NCBI GenBank assembly: GCA_963205305.1
Contig: CAUJIC010000020.1
Location: 1-45,857, forward strand
Length of the DNA stretch: 45,857 bases
Reading direction: 5' to 3'
Origin: Pseudomonadota bacterium
Lineage (GTDB): Bacteria; Pseudomonadota; Alphaproteobacteria; Rickettsiales; UBA3002
The position numbers were made by a program, and so were the translations under genes. The number at the start of each line of letters is the position of its first letter. Position 1 is the first letter of the stretch. Below the pieces are notes generated by a model. That model did no database searches. It was not told the origin of the DNA and saw only the letters and a program-made list of their open reading frames with translations. Positions 6,886 through 17,072 of the stretch are shown piece by piece.

Positions 6886-7812
6886 ATGAACAAGGTTGTC
6901 GCCATGACGGACGCTATCCCCAAGGATGAAACATTTCAAACCAAGCGCGCAACAAGCGCAGCGCTTGAGGCGATTTTGTATGACCCCATCCCCGTGCTTG
7001 ACCACGGCTTCATCCGCGTGATCGATTACATGGGCGACGATGCGGCGATTGTGCAAGCGGCACGCGTTTCCTATGGCCGTGGCACCAAGCAGGTGAGCCA
7101 AGATAAGGGCCTCATCAACTACCTCATGCGCCACTGGCATTCCACGCCGTTTGAAATGTGCGAAATCAAATTCCACGTGAAGCTACCGATTTTTGTCGCC
7201 CGCCAATGGATTCGTCACCGCACGGCGAACGTGAACGAATATTCCGCGCGCTACTCCATCATGGATAAGGAGTTCTATATCCCCGATGCTAGCCAACTCG
7301 CGCCGCAATCGAAGAAGAACCACCAAGGTCGTGGTGGTGATACGCTAAGTGCCGCTGAATCGGCGCGCGTGCTCGAAATTTTGAAGGGCGATTCGGAACA
7401 GGTGTACGAGCATTATCAGGAATTGATGGGCCAGCAGGATGAGACGCTGGCGCATGACAATGACCGCCAAGGCATTGCCCGTGAACTGGCGCGCATGAAC
7501 TTGACGCTGAACTATTACACCCAGTGGTACTGGAAAATTGACCTGCACAATCTGATGCACTTCCTTATGCTACGTGCCGACCCGCACGCGCAATATGAAA
7601 TCCGCGTCTATGCCGATGCGATGATCAAGGTGGTGGAGAAATGGGTGCCGTTCGCGTTCGAGGCATTCCAAGAACACCGCCTGCATGGTAGCCGCCTTTC
7701 GCGCAGCGGGCTTGGTGTGGTGAAGCGCATGATCGCGGGCGAGAAAGTGACCGCCGAAACCAGCGGCCTCACCAAGCGCGAGTGGGACGAGCTGATGGCA
7801 ACGCTGGGTTAA
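6886..7812 (+). CDS. thyX: FAD-dependent thymidylate synthase
   Basis: ThyX makes dTMP from dUMP with methylene-tetrahydrofolate and reduced FAD. The diagnostic ThyX motif is visible as [19 protein letters not shown] around residues 105-125, including RHR and the serine block. [24 protein letters not shown] before it and [21 protein letters not shown] near the end match the family. The length of 308 aa is normal for the longer ThyX type. The ATG at 6886 has GAGG five bases upstream; a GTG at 6880 is in frame. A small hairpin (CTCAT/ATGAG, 6866-6879) could cover this ribosome binding site. Its stop overlaps the stop of the convergent antiporter gene. Confidence 0.96.
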   Translation: MNKVVAMTDAIPKDETFQTKRATSAALEAILYDPIPVLDHGFIRVIDYMGDDAAIVQAARVSYGRGTKQVSQDKGLINYLMRHWHSTPFEMCEIKFHVKLPIFVARQWIRHRTANVNEYSARYSIMDKEFYIPDASQLAPQSKKNHQGRGGDTLSAAESARVLEILKGDSEQVYEHYQELMGQQDETLAHDNDRQGIARELARMNLTLNYYTQWYWKIDLHNLMHFLMLRADPHAQYEIRVYADAMIKVVEKWVPFAFEAFQEHRLHGSRLSRSGLGVVKRMIAGEKVTAETSGLTKREWDELMATLG

Positions 7813-8993
7813 GCCGCGGCTTTTACTTTCGCATCATACACACGAAAGAGGAATGGATTGGCCACGATGGACAGCATCGCACCCGCCAGAATCAGGTTAT
7901 AGAGATCCTGCGGGATAAGCCCTTTGGTGAGGGCGAGGCCACCCAAAATGAACGAGAATTCGCCAATTTGGGCAAGGCCGATGGCGACGGGATAAGCCAC
8001 CGCGCGCGGCTGGTTGAACCAGCGGGTGATGGCAAGTGCCGCCACACTTTTTGCCACCACAATGGTGAGGAAGGTTAGAAGCACGGCGAGTGGGTCGGTG
8101 ACCAAGGTGGTGGGGTCGAATAGCATGCCGACGGAAACAAAAAACAGCACCGAAAACGCATCACGGATTTGTAGCGAACTATCAGCGGATTTGCGGCCGA
8201 TTTCACTCTCATTCAACATCACCCCCGCAAGAAACGCCCCGAGCGCGAGCGAGGCATCGAACACGATGAAGGCAATGGCGGCAAAGCCAAGGGCAATGGC
8301 AAGTGTGGCGAGGGTAGTGAGTTCCTCGGATTTCATGGCGGCAACGCGTGTGAGCAACCATGGCAAAAAGCGCCGCCCCACCACCAGCATAAAGATAAAG
8401 AAACCAGCAATTTTAGCGAGGATAATTCCTGCCGTAGTGAGTATCAGCACCGGCGAGGCGACTTGTGTGCCATCATTAATTGCTGCCAGCAGTGGAAGCA
8501 TGACGAGGGCTAGCACCATGGCAATATCCTCAACAATTAGCCAGCTGACAGCGATTTTACCGCCCGTGCTACGCATCAGGTTGCGTTGCTCCAGCGAGCG
8601 GATGAGCACAATAGTGCTGGCGACCGAGAGGGAGAAACCGAACACAAACGAAGCAATCGGCGTGTAGCCTAAAAACATGGCGAGCGCCGCGCCCACCAAC
8701 GTAGCGCACACCATTTGTGTGAGCGCGCCTGGCAGGGCAATCTTTCTGCTTTCGAGCAAATCGCGGAACGAAAAATGTAGCCCCACCCCGAACATGAGCA
8801 GGATAATACCAATCTCGGCGAGTTGCTTAGCAAGCGAGATATCCGCCACAAAACCTGGGGTGTGCGGGCCAATGGCCACGCCTGCGAGTAGGTAGCCAAA
8901 AATGGCAGGCAGCTTGAGCTGCTTGGCGACCAACCCAAAGAGGAAGGCGACCACAATGCCCGCGATAATGGTGTAAATCAGCGTGTGTTCCAT
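7809..8993 (-). CDS. Kef-type cation/proton antiporter membrane subunit (CPA2 family)
   Basis: The 394-residue inner-membrane protein has about 12 hydrophobic segments. Family signs are the start [40 protein letters not shown] split by loops, then [18 protein letters not shown] and the [18 protein letters not shown] segment. It ends shortly after the last membrane helices, so the C-terminal TrkA-N/RCK regulatory domain of KefB/KefC is absent. It would exchange K+ or Na+ for protons; the ion cannot be told from the sequence. It is divergent from the YqhA-family gene, and a 14-bp palindrome lies between them. Confidence 0.88.
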   Translation of the reverse strand: MEHTLIYTIIAGIVVAFLFGLVAKQLKLPAIFGYLLAGVAIGPHTPGFVADISLAKQLAEIGIILLMFGVGLHFSFRDLLESRKIALPGALTQMVCATLVGAALAMFLGYTPIASFVFGFSLSVASTIVLIRSLEQRNLMRSTGGKIAVSWLIVEDIAMVLALVMLPLLAAINDGTQVASPVLILTTAGIILAKIAGFFIFMLVVGRRFLPWLLTRVAAMKSEELTTLATLAIALGFAAIAFIVFDASLALGAFLAGVMLNESEIGRKSADSSLQIRDAFSVLFFVSVGMLFDPTTLVTDPLAVLLTFLTIVVAKSVAALAITRWFNQPRAVAYPVAIGLAQIGEFSFILGGLALTKGLIPQDLYNLILAGAMLSIVANPFLFRVYDAKVKAAA

Positions 8994-8998
8994 GCGCG

Positions 8999-9012
8999 CT
9001 AGTCTAGACTAG
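8999..9012. promoter_or_regulatory. 14-bp perfect palindrome in a divergent promoter region
   Basis: CTAGTCTAGACTAG reads the same on both strands. It is 5 bases from the antiporter start and about 50 bases from the YqhA-family start, so it could be an operator or hairpin serving either gene. No regulator is encoded next to it. Confidence 0.35.
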
Positions 9013-9063
9013 ACAGCGCCACGAACCAAGGATAGATGCTGAAATAATGTTATGGAGGGGATT

Positions 9064-9606
9064 ATGGAAAAGTTTATTGAACGTGGACTATTTGCCAGCC
9101 GCTGGATTTTAGCGCCGTTTTATATTGGGTTGGTAGGTGCGTTAGCGATGCTGCTGCTGACCTTCGCGCAGGAGCTGTGGCATTTTGTAGAAGCGGTGCT
9201 GGCGAGTTTTTCGGGGATTGAGGGAACCAAGCTCAAGTCGCAGGATGCAATTTTGGCGTGCCTAGCCCTGATCGATATCTCGCTCGCGGCAAATTTGATG
9301 ATTATTGTGGTATTCTCGGGCTATGAAAACTTCGTGAGCAAAATCGATGTGAGTGACCATGAGGATGCGCCCAGCTGGAAAGGCAAAGTGGATTTCACGG
9401 GGCTGAAAATTAAGCTCATCGCCAGCATCGTGGCGATTTCAGGGATCCATTTGCTCAAAACATTCATGGACATCAAAAAATATACCGAATCCGAAATCAT
9501 GTGGATGGTCATCATCCATATGGCGTTTGTGGTCTCAGGCGTCATGCTAGCGCTGATGGATAATTTCGTCGCGAAATCTAAGGCGCTGAATTACAGCAAC
9601 GACTAA
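9064..9606 (+). CDS. YqhA family (UPF0114) inner-membrane protein
   Basis: The family has no firmly established function. The 180-residue protein has the family pattern: the MEKFIERGLFASRWILAPFY start, four membrane segments, and the conserved ALIDISLAANLMIIVVFSGYENF region near residue 75. A hydrophilic loop around residues 100-115 precedes the last two helices. The start at 9064 is supported by GGAGGGG just upstream; an ATG at 9052 is in frame but would place this ribosome binding site inside the gene. It is transcribed away from the Kef-type antiporter and converges on leuA. Confidence 0.88.
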   Translation: MEKFIERGLFASRWILAPFYIGLVGALAMLLLTFAQELWHFVEAVLASFSGIEGTKLKSQDAILACLALIDISLAANLMIIVVFSGYENFVSKIDVSDHEDAPSWKGKVDFTGLKIKLIASIVAISGIHLLKTFMDIKKYTESEIMWMVIIHMAFVVSGVMLALMDNFVAKSKALNYSND

Positions 9607-9619
9607 TTCCAGCGTCTTA

Positions 9620-11206
9620 CTATGCCGCGTCGGTCTTCGCTTTCTTCGCTGGCTTTTTCTCGGTGGCGGTGGCCTCGGAATCGGTCAGCAGTAGCCGTTG
9701 CGACAGGCGCTCGAGCTTATTAATGGCCGCAATATAGGCCTTGGCCGAAGCGACCAGCGTATCGACATCCGCGCCATGACCCGTCACCAATTTGCCCTCA
9801 TATTCAAGGCGCACGGTGACCTCGGCTTGGGCATCCGTGCCGCCCGTGATAGCATGTACTTGGTAGAGTTTTAGCTCGGCCTCGTTCGCATCAAGCGCCA
9901 TGGATTTGATGCATTTAAAAATGGCATCGACAGGGCCGTTGCCCTCTTTTTTGGTGGTACGTAGGTGGCCATCGATCATCATGCCCAGTCGTGCCATTTG
10001 CGGGCCTTCGGAGCCGCACTCGATGTTGAGGTTCGCAAACGCATAGCGCTCATCCGCCGCATCGGTATCAATCAGCGCGAATAAATCCTCATCGAAGATT
10101 TCTTTCTTTTTATCGGCCAGCGTTTTGAAGCGCACGAACGCATCTTCGAGTTGGTTATCGCCCAAACGAATTCCTAACTCGCCGAGCTTATCCTTGAACG
10201 CGGCGCGGCCTGAGTGCTTACCCATGACGAGGTTGGTTTTGGTGACTCCGACCGATTCAGGCGTCATGATTTCGTAGGTATCGCGGTTTTTTAGCATGCC
10301 ATCTTGGTGGATGCCTGATTCATGCGCAAACGCATTGGCGCCGACAATGGCTTTGTTTACCTGCACGCTCTGGCCTGTCACTTGCGTCACCAGCTTGCTT
10401 GCGCGCATGAGGTGCTGGGCGTTGACGCCACATTCGAGGCCGAACACATCCTTACGCACCTTGAGCGCCATCACCACTTCCTCGAGCGACGTATTACCCG
10501 CACGCTCGCCAATGCCATTGATGGTGCACTCGATTTGGCGCGCACCTGCTTGCACAGCAGCGAGCGAGTTGGCGGTGGCAAGGCCTAGGTCGTTTTGGCC
10601 ATGGAACGAGAACACAGCTTTATGCGCGTTCTTCGCGTTTTCGATGACGTAGCGGAACATGTGGCCGATGGTTTCGGGCGTGCCATAACCCACCGTGTCG
10701 GGCAGGTTGATGGTGGTGGCGCCCGCATCAATCGCGGTCTCGACCGCTTTTACAAGATAGTTTAGTTCGGTGCGGGTCGCGTCCATCGCGCTCCACTCCA
10801 CATTATCGGTAAAGCTGCGGGCGAGGGCGACGGCGTTTTTAATCACCACCAGTGCCTCATCTTGGCTCAGTTTGAACTGGTGGGTGAGGTGAATTTCGCT
10901 CGTGCTCATGAACGTATGGATGCGTGGGCGCTTGCAGTTTTTGAGTGCTTCGGCAGCGCGGCGAATATCCGCTTCCTTCGCGCGGGCGAGGGAGCAGATG
11001 ACGGCGTTTTTGGCGGTTTCGGCAATGGCTTTTACGGATTCAAAATCGCCATCGCTGGCCATGGCGAAGCCTGCCTCGATCACATCGACGCCCATGCCAT
11101 CCAGCACCTCGGCGACGAGGAGTTTTTCCTCACGCGTCATGCTCATGCCGGGCGATTGCTCGCCATCGCGCAGGGTGGTGTCGAAAATGATAATGCGGTT
11201 GGTCAT
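9620..11206 (-). CDS. leuA: 2-isopropylmalate synthase
   Basis: LeuA condenses 2-oxoisovalerate with acetyl-CoA, the first committed step of leucine synthesis. The 528-residue protein has the N-terminal catalytic barrel starting FDTTLRDGEQSPGMSMT, with the catalytic Arg and metal Asp, the FHGQNDLGLATANSL metal-binding His region, and the GIHQDGMLKNRDTYEIM block. The C-terminal ~130 residues are the leucine-feedback (LeuA dimer) domain, and an Ala/Lys-rich tail ends the protein. It is the last gene of the minus-strand ilvC group and is separated from ilvC by an inserted four-helix-bundle gene. The right-hand inverted repeat of that insertion begins only 14 bases before its start codon. Confidence 0.95.
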   Translation of the reverse strand: MTNRIIIFDTTLRDGEQSPGMSMTREEKLLVAEVLDGMGVDVIEAGFAMASDGDFESVKAIAETAKNAVICSLARAKEADIRRAAEALKNCKRPRIHTFMSTSEIHLTHQFKLSQDEALVVIKNAVALARSFTDNVEWSAMDATRTELNYLVKAVETAIDAGATTINLPDTVGYGTPETIGHMFRYVIENAKNAHKAVFSFHGQNDLGLATANSLAAVQAGARQIECTINGIGERAGNTSLEEVVMALKVRKDVFGLECGVNAQHLMRASKLVTQVTGQSVQVNKAIVGANAFAHESGIHQDGMLKNRDTYEIMTPESVGVTKTNLVMGKHSGRAAFKDKLGELGIRLGDNQLEDAFVRFKTLADKKKEIFDEDLFALIDTDAADERYAFANLNIECGSEGPQMARLGMMIDGHLRTTKKEGNGPVDAIFKCIKSMALDANEAELKLYQVHAITGGTDAQAEVTVRLEYEGKLVTGHGADVDTLVASAKAYIAAINKLERLSQRLLLTDSEATATEKKPAKKAKTDAA

Positions 11207-11220
11207 AGGGTTTAGTTCCT

Positions 11221-11241
11221 AGTGCCTAGGGTTTAGGGATA
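11221..11241. repeat. Inverted repeat flanking the four-helix-bundle gene (leuA side)
   Basis: AGTGCCTAGGGT at 11221-11232 is the exact reverse complement of ACCCTAGGCACT at 11617-11628. The match extends imperfectly to about 21 bp (18 identities). It covers the stop region of the four-helix-bundle gene and the leader of leuA. Confidence 0.7.
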
Positions 11242-11603
11242 AGATTTTTCTGCATCGTGCGTAGCATCTTACCAAGTTCATCTAATTCGGTAAGAAGCGG
11301 TGCTGCGATTGCAGGCGTAATATAGCGCTGTTCTTGCGAGATAAGCAATTGCGTTTCCAACTCGGCAACAGATCCCAGAGCAATTGATAAGTAGCGAATA
11401 TATTCCTTACGTGAATTGCGGTTATAACCCTCCGCAATATTCGATGGAATTGAAACGGCCGCCCGTTGAATCTGCGAAACAAGTCCGTAGAGCTGTGTTT
11501 TTGGGTAATCAGCAGTAACTACATACAGCCTGTTAGCCAGAACAAAGCTGCGCTGCCAAACGAGCAACTCTCGGTAACTCTTTAGCTTTTTCAGGTTGCT
11601 CAT
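11226..11603 (-). CDS. Four-helix-bundle protein of the S23/rRNA intervening-sequence family
   Basis: These ~120-residue proteins are encoded in 23S rRNA intervening sequences of some bacteria and as stand-alone genes elsewhere; the fold is a pentameric four-helix bundle and the function is uncertain. Family signs here are KSYRELLVWQRSFVLANRLY, the SQIQRAAVSIPSNIAEGYNR core and the YLSIALGSVAELETQLLISQ helix. Length is typical at 125 aa. It lies between ilvC and leuA, on the same strand, and is enclosed by 21-bp inverted repeats. Neither neighbour depends on it in known pathways, so it looks like an insertion into an amino-acid operon. Confidence 0.92.
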   Translation of the reverse strand: MSNLKKLKSYRELLVWQRSFVLANRLYVVTADYPKTQLYGLVSQIQRAAVSIPSNIAEGYNRNSRKEYIRYLSIALGSVAELETQLLISQEQRYITPAIAAPLLTELDELGKMLRTMQKNLIPKP

Positions 11604-11607
11604 GGGT

Positions 11608-11628
11608 ATTCCCTATACCCTAGGCACT
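11608..11628. repeat. Inverted repeat flanking the four-helix-bundle gene (ilvC side)
   Basis: This is the partner of 11221-11241. Directly next to it the sequence continues with further CCCTAG-type units (ATTCCCTAGCCCCTAG) up to 11643, and the TAG stop codon of ilvC is the last of these units. The repeat therefore reaches into the end of the ilvC gene. Confidence 0.7.
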
Positions 11629-11640
11629 ATTCCCTAGCCC

Positions 11641-13213
<1,573 letters not shown>

Positions 13214-13395
13214 AGCCGCGTCCTTATTTTTTGCGAGCTGCACCTTATATTTTCAACAAAGCGCACGGTATGACAATTGGATGACATTTTCTTCCTCTCT
13301 GGCCAAAATCTTCACGAAATTGTCACAAACAAGGCTGCACAATGGAGCTAAGTAGCTTTCATTGAAGCAACAAGCATTATCGTAGGAGTTGTACC

Positions 13396-13590
13396 ATGAG
13401 CAGAACCAAATTCTCCCCAGACCCAGAAAGCGCAGCAACGAGCGCGATGGTTGCTGCCCACAACACTGCAGAAAAGACTTTAACACCAAGAATTGTGGGC
13501 GAACCACTAACCCAAATTCAAGTTGCCGAGGCATCTGCGATTGGCACTATCGAAGCACTAAAGGCAACAGGTCTTTACTCGGGTCGCTAA
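13396..13590 (+). CDS. Small hypothetical protein (64 aa)
   Basis: No family recognised. The ATG is preceded by TAGGAG at eight bases, good support for translation. The product is Ala/Thr-rich without signal peptide or membrane segment. Its TAA overlaps the stop of the convergent ilvN by two bases. In the ~180-bp divergent region upstream, TGACAATT (13271) and AATTGTCA (13318) form an interrupted inverted repeat that could serve regulation. Confidence 0.6.
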   Translation: MSRTKFSPDPESAATSAMVAAHNTAEKTLTPRIVGEPLTQIQVAEASAIGTIEALKATGLYSGR

Positions 13591-14135
13591 ATCCCCTTTT
13601 TGCCGCGGGCGACCGAAGCCACCCCTGTGCGGCAGACCTCGACGAGGCCGAGCGGCTTCATGAGGCCGATGAACTGGTTCACCTTCTCGGTCGTCCCCGT
13701 AATCTCGAACACGAAGCTTTCGATGGTGGTATCGACCGGTTTCGCGCGGAAAATATCGGCAATCCGCATGGCTTCGTTCCTCGCGTCGCCCTCGCCCACC
13801 ACTTTCACCAGCGCCAGTTCGCGCTCCACAAACGGGCTTTCGGTGGTGAGGTCGTGCACCTTGTGCACGGGCACCATGCGCTCGAGCAGTGCCATGATAT
13901 GTTTGATTTTGGAAGCCGAGCCACGGGTGGCAATCGTAATCCGTGAAAGCGCACGGCGCGCATCAACTTCTGCCACCGTCAGCGATTCGATGTTATAGCC
14001 GCGCGCGGAAAACAGGCCGACGACGCGGTTAAGTACGCCGAATTCGTTATCGACCAATACGGCGAGGATGTGGCGGTCTTCCAGCACCACTTCGTCGGGG
14101 ATGTCATAGACAATGTCGAGGGTTTCAGTGGTCAT
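13587..14135 (-). CDS. ilvN: Acetolactate synthase, regulatory small subunit
   Basis: The small subunit binds valine and stimulates the large subunit. The 182-residue protein begins with an ACT domain (HILAVLVDNEFGVLNRVVGLFSARGYNIESL), and the C-terminal half has the ALS_ss_C pattern (ERELALVKV, IADIFRAKPVDTT, GKxE-like FEITGTTEKVNQFI). It starts 9 bases after the stop of ilvB on the same strand. The length suits the IlvH/IlvN class of the large type. The symbol ilvH would be equally valid. Confidence 0.93.
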   Translation of the reverse strand: MTTETLDIVYDIPDEVVLEDRHILAVLVDNEFGVLNRVVGLFSARGYNIESLTVAEVDARRALSRITIATRGSASKIKHIMALLERMVPVHKVHDLTTESPFVERELALVKVVGEGDARNEAMRIADIFRAKPVDTTIESFVFEITGTTEKVNQFIGLMKPLGLVEVCRTGVASVARGKKGI

Positions 14136-14144
14136 GGTTCTCTC

Positions 14145-16115
14145 CTACACCCTGTTCTTATCGAGCACGCGTTGCGGTTCCTCGGGCCCCAGCACCAGCT
14201 CGTGGTGGGCGGCGCCGGCGGGGATCATGGGGTAGACATTCTCGGATGGGTCGACCCAACAATCGAACAGCACGGGGCCGTTATGCGCGAGCATTTCTTT
14301 GATGGCGTCATCCAGCTTCGCGGGGTCCTTGCAGCGCATGCCTTTGAGGCCGAAGGCTTCCGCCACGCCGACGAAATCGGGCAGTGCATCCATGTAGCTC
14401 TCGCTGTAGCGCGATGCATAGAACATCTCCTGCCACTGGCGCACCATGCCCATGTAGTGGTTGTTGAGAATCATGATTTTCACCGGCAGGCGGTATTGCA
14501 CGGCGGTCGATAGCTCCTGAATATTCATCATGAAGCTGGCCTCGCCCGTGATGCAGACCACCGTTTTTTTCGGGTGGGCAATTTGCACGCCAAGCGCCGC
14601 AGGCAGGCCATAACCCATGGTGCCAAGGCCGCCGCTGGTGAGCCAGCGGTTGGGTTTATCGTACAGAATATGCTGCGCCGCCCACATTTGGTGCTGGCCA
14701 ACATCGGTGGTCACGAAGAAATCTTTTTTGCCCAAAAAATGGTTCACGCGGCGCAGGGCATGTTGCGGCTTGATGTGCTTGCCGACCTGCTTGTAGCCAA
14801 ACGAATCACGCGCGCGCCAGCCTTCAATTTGCTTCCACCACTTGCCCAAAGCTTCCTTGTTGGCGGCGAGTTTTTTCTTCTTCCAGATCGCGGTCATCAT
14901 GGCGATGACTTCGGCGGCATCCCCCACAATTGGCACATCCACCTTCACGATTTTGTTGATGGAGGAGGCATCGATATCGACATGGATTTTTTTCGATTTC
15001 ACCGAGAACGCATCGAGGCGGCCTGTCACGCGGTCATCGAACCGCGCGCCGAGGTTGATCATCACGTCGCACTCGCTCATGCACATATTGGCTTCGAGCG
15101 AGCCGTGCATGCCGGGCATGCCAAGGAATTGTTTGTCGTTACCCGCGAAGGCACCCAAACCCATGAGGGTGGTGGTGACGGGAAAGCCCGTCATGTGTGC
15201 TAGTTTGGTGAGCTCGACACAAGCTTGCTCACCCGCATTCACCACGCCGCCGCCGACAAAAAAGAGCGGCTTTTTGGCGCGTGCCATTAAATCCACCGCG
15301 CGCTCGACCAGTTTAGGGTCGGCCTTTTTGACGGGCTGATAGCTTTGGCGGCGCGAACCTTCCGCACCCTTGTACAAGCCTGTGGCGTTCAGCACGTCCT
15401 TCGGCACATCCACCAGTACGGGGCCGGGGCGGCCACTCATCGCCACGTGGAATGCCTCGTGCATGATGCGGCCTAAATCGTTCACGTTTTTGACGAGGTA
15501 GTTGTGCTTCGTCACGCTACGGGTGATGCCCACGGTGACGGCTTCTTGGAAGGCGTCGGTACCAATCAAATGCGTCGGCACTTGGCCTGTCACACACACT
15601 AGCGGAATGGAATCCATCAACGCATCCGCGAGTGCTGTCACCGTGTTGGTGGCACCAGGGCCGCTGGTCACCATCAGCACGCCGCATTTGCCCGTGCTGC
15701 GGGCATAGCCTTCGGCCGCGTGGCCTGCGCCTTGCTCGTGACGCACCAAAATATGGCGCAGTTTGTTTTGTTTGAACAACGCATCATACACGGGCAGCAC
15801 GGCGCCACCTGGGTAGCCGAACACCACTTCCGTGCCATTATCGAGCATGGATTGGATGACAATTTCGGCGCCCGTCAGCTCGCGGGCATCGGCCTCGCGC
15901 ACTTTGCTTTCGCGTGGGGTGGTGCGGCGTTCACTAGCCATAAAATCCTCGGCGCTTAAGCGCATTTTGCGCGACTTGGCTTCGTTCAATAAGGTGAGTT
16001 GGTGCTTGGCGGGAATGAGCTCCCACTGTGAGACGGCACCCGGGGTGACGCCGCAAATATCAGCCACCGCATTCGTTCCGCCAAATTTTGCAATAATGTT
16101 TTCTTTGATATCCAT
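14145..16115 (-). CDS. ilvB: Acetolactate synthase large subunit with N-terminal helix-turn-helix-like domain
   Basis: The enzyme joins two pyruvates, or pyruvate and 2-oxobutyrate, using TPP, FAD and Mg2+. Residues ~75-656 are a complete catalytic subunit: [15 protein letters not shown], the TPP glutamate in [16 protein letters not shown], and the GDG-like metal block, here [11 protein letters not shown], with [12 protein letters not shown]. Residues 1-58 are extra and look like a Cro/YdaS-type helix-turn-helix ([20 protein letters not shown], then [13 protein letters not shown]). Met59 (15941) has its own GAGGA five bases upstream, so a normal-length enzyme could also be made from the same message. 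In the metal block GDG reads GEA (ITGEASF): the usual Asp is Glu and the second Gly is Ala, a substitution worth checking. ilvN follows directly. Confidence 0.93.
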   Translation of the reverse strand: MDIKENIIAKFGGTNAVADICGVTPGAVSQWELIPAKHQLTLLNEAKSRKMRLSAEDFMASERRTTPRESKVREADARELTGAEIVIQSMLDNGTEVVFGYPGGAVLPVYDALFKQNKLRHILVRHEQGAGHAAEGYARSTGKCGVLMVTSGPGATNTVTALADALMDSIPLVCVTGQVPTHLIGTDAFQEAVTVGITRSVTKHNYLVKNVNDLGRIMHEAFHVAMSGRPGPVLVDVPKDVLNATGLYKGAEGSRRQSYQPVKKADPKLVERAVDLMARAKKPLFFVGGGVVNAGEQACVELTKLAHMTGFPVTTTLMGLGAFAGNDKQFLGMPGMHGSLEANMCMSECDVMINLGARFDDRVTGRLDAFSVKSKKIHVDIDASSINKIVKVDVPIVGDAAEVIAMMTAIWKKKKLAANKEALGKWWKQIEGWRARDSFGYKQVGKHIKPQHALRRVNHFLGKKDFFVTTDVGQHQMWAAQHILYDKPNRWLTSGGLGTMGYGLPAALGVQIAHPKKTVVCITGEASFMMNIQELSTAVQYRLPVKIMILNNHYMGMVRQWQEMFYASRYSESYMDALPDFVGVAEAFGLKGMRCKDPAKLDDAIKEMLAHNGPVLFDCWVDPSENVYPMIPAGAAHHELVLGPEEPQRVLDKNRV

Positions 16116-16123
16116 GCCACAAG

Positions 16124-16168
16124 GTTTAGCTAAACTAAACTAGTTTGGCAAGAGCAATTTTAGTTTAG
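16124..16168 (-). promoter_or_regulatory. Palindromes and TTTAG half-sites upstream of ilvB
   Basis: GTTTAGCTAAAC (16124-16135) and AAACTAGTTT (16137-16146) are perfect palindromes; TAGTTTAG recurs at 16161-16168. They begin 8 bases before the ilvB start codon, inside the 60-bp gap after miaA. A weak promoter on the minus strand, TTGCCA (16151-16146) with TAAACC (16128-16123) at 17 bases, would overlap both palindromes. They are candidate binding sites for the helix-turn-helix domain at the front of the ilvB product. Confidence 0.5.
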
Positions 16169-16175
16169 GTGACGA

Positions 16176-17069
16176 TTAGTGACCTAAAACCGCCATTATT
16201 TGCGCAATATCCTGCACTTCAATGGCATCCGGCAGTTGATTGCGTAGCCATGTCATTTGGCGTTTGGCGTAGTTGCGGGTGTTTTGTTGCGATTTACTAA
16301 TGGCATCGGCAAGCGCCATTTCGCCACGCAAATGTGCCATCAATTCGGGCACGCCATGGGCGCGCATGATAGGAATTTCGGGTGATAGGTTGAGCGCCAT
16401 GAGCTGCCGCACTTCATCGAGTGCGCCGTGATTCATCATCAGCTCGAAGCGTGCATCGATACGCCGATACACTTCCGCGCGCGGGTGGTTGGCTGCAAAG
16501 CACGCGTGGCGTGCTTCAGGGAATAAGGGGGCAGCCGGTTGCTGCTGCCATTCGGATAGGCTGATGCCTGTAGCTTCGATGACTTCGAGCGCGCGCAGAT
16601 TGCGTTGGCTATCACCTACCTTGAGGCGCGCGGCCATGATGCGGTCGGCGGCTTCGAGCCGTGCGCGGATGGTCGGTTCATCGAGTGTGCGTAGTTGTGC
16701 GCGCAGTTCCTCGGGGATGGGCGGAATGGTAGCGAGGCCATCCATCAGCGCTTTGATATACATGCCCGTGCCGCCGACGAGCAGCGGGAGTTTGCCCTCT
16801 GCCCATGCGCGGCGAATGATGGGTTCGACCAGCTTTAGCCACACGGCGACGGAAGTGGGTTCATGTGGGGCGAGGACGCCATAGAGCGCGTGTTCGGCTT
16901 GGGCTTCCTCATCAATCGAAGGCCGTGCCGTCAGCACACGCAGTGTACCCACCATCTGCATCGCATCGGCATTGATGATAACGCAGGGGCGTTGTGCAGC
17001 AAGGGCGAGCGCGAGGGCAGATTTACCTGCCCCCGTTGGCCCCATTAAAACGGCGATGCGGTGCCCCAC
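16176..17069 (-). CDS. miaA: tRNA dimethylallyltransferase
   Basis: MiaA adds the isopentenyl group to A37 of tRNAs reading UNN codons. The 297-residue protein begins with the P-loop GPTGAGKSALALALA (residues 10-24) and continues with INADAMQMVGTLRVLTARPS, the substrate-binding region, PLLVGGTGMYIKAL, and the C-terminal QNTRNYAKRQMTWLRN segment that contacts tRNA. The canonical DSMQ motif reads DAMQ here. It follows degP by 3 bases on the same strand, so it belongs to the hflK-hflC-degP transcription unit or its end. Confidence 0.95.
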   Translation of the reverse strand: MGHRIAVLMGPTGAGKSALALALAAQRPCVIINADAMQMVGTLRVLTARPSIDEEAQAEHALYGVLAPHEPTSVAVWLKLVEPIIRRAWAEGKLPLLVGGTGMYIKALMDGLATIPPIPEELRAQLRTLDEPTIRARLEAADRIMAARLKVGDSQRNLRALEVIEATGISLSEWQQQPAAPLFPEARHACFAANHPRAEVYRRIDARFELMMNHGALDEVRQLMALNLSPEIPIMRAHGVPELMAHLRGEMALADAISKSQQNTRNYAKRQMTWLRNQLPDAIEVQDIAQIMAVLGH

Positions 17070-17072
17070 GCG

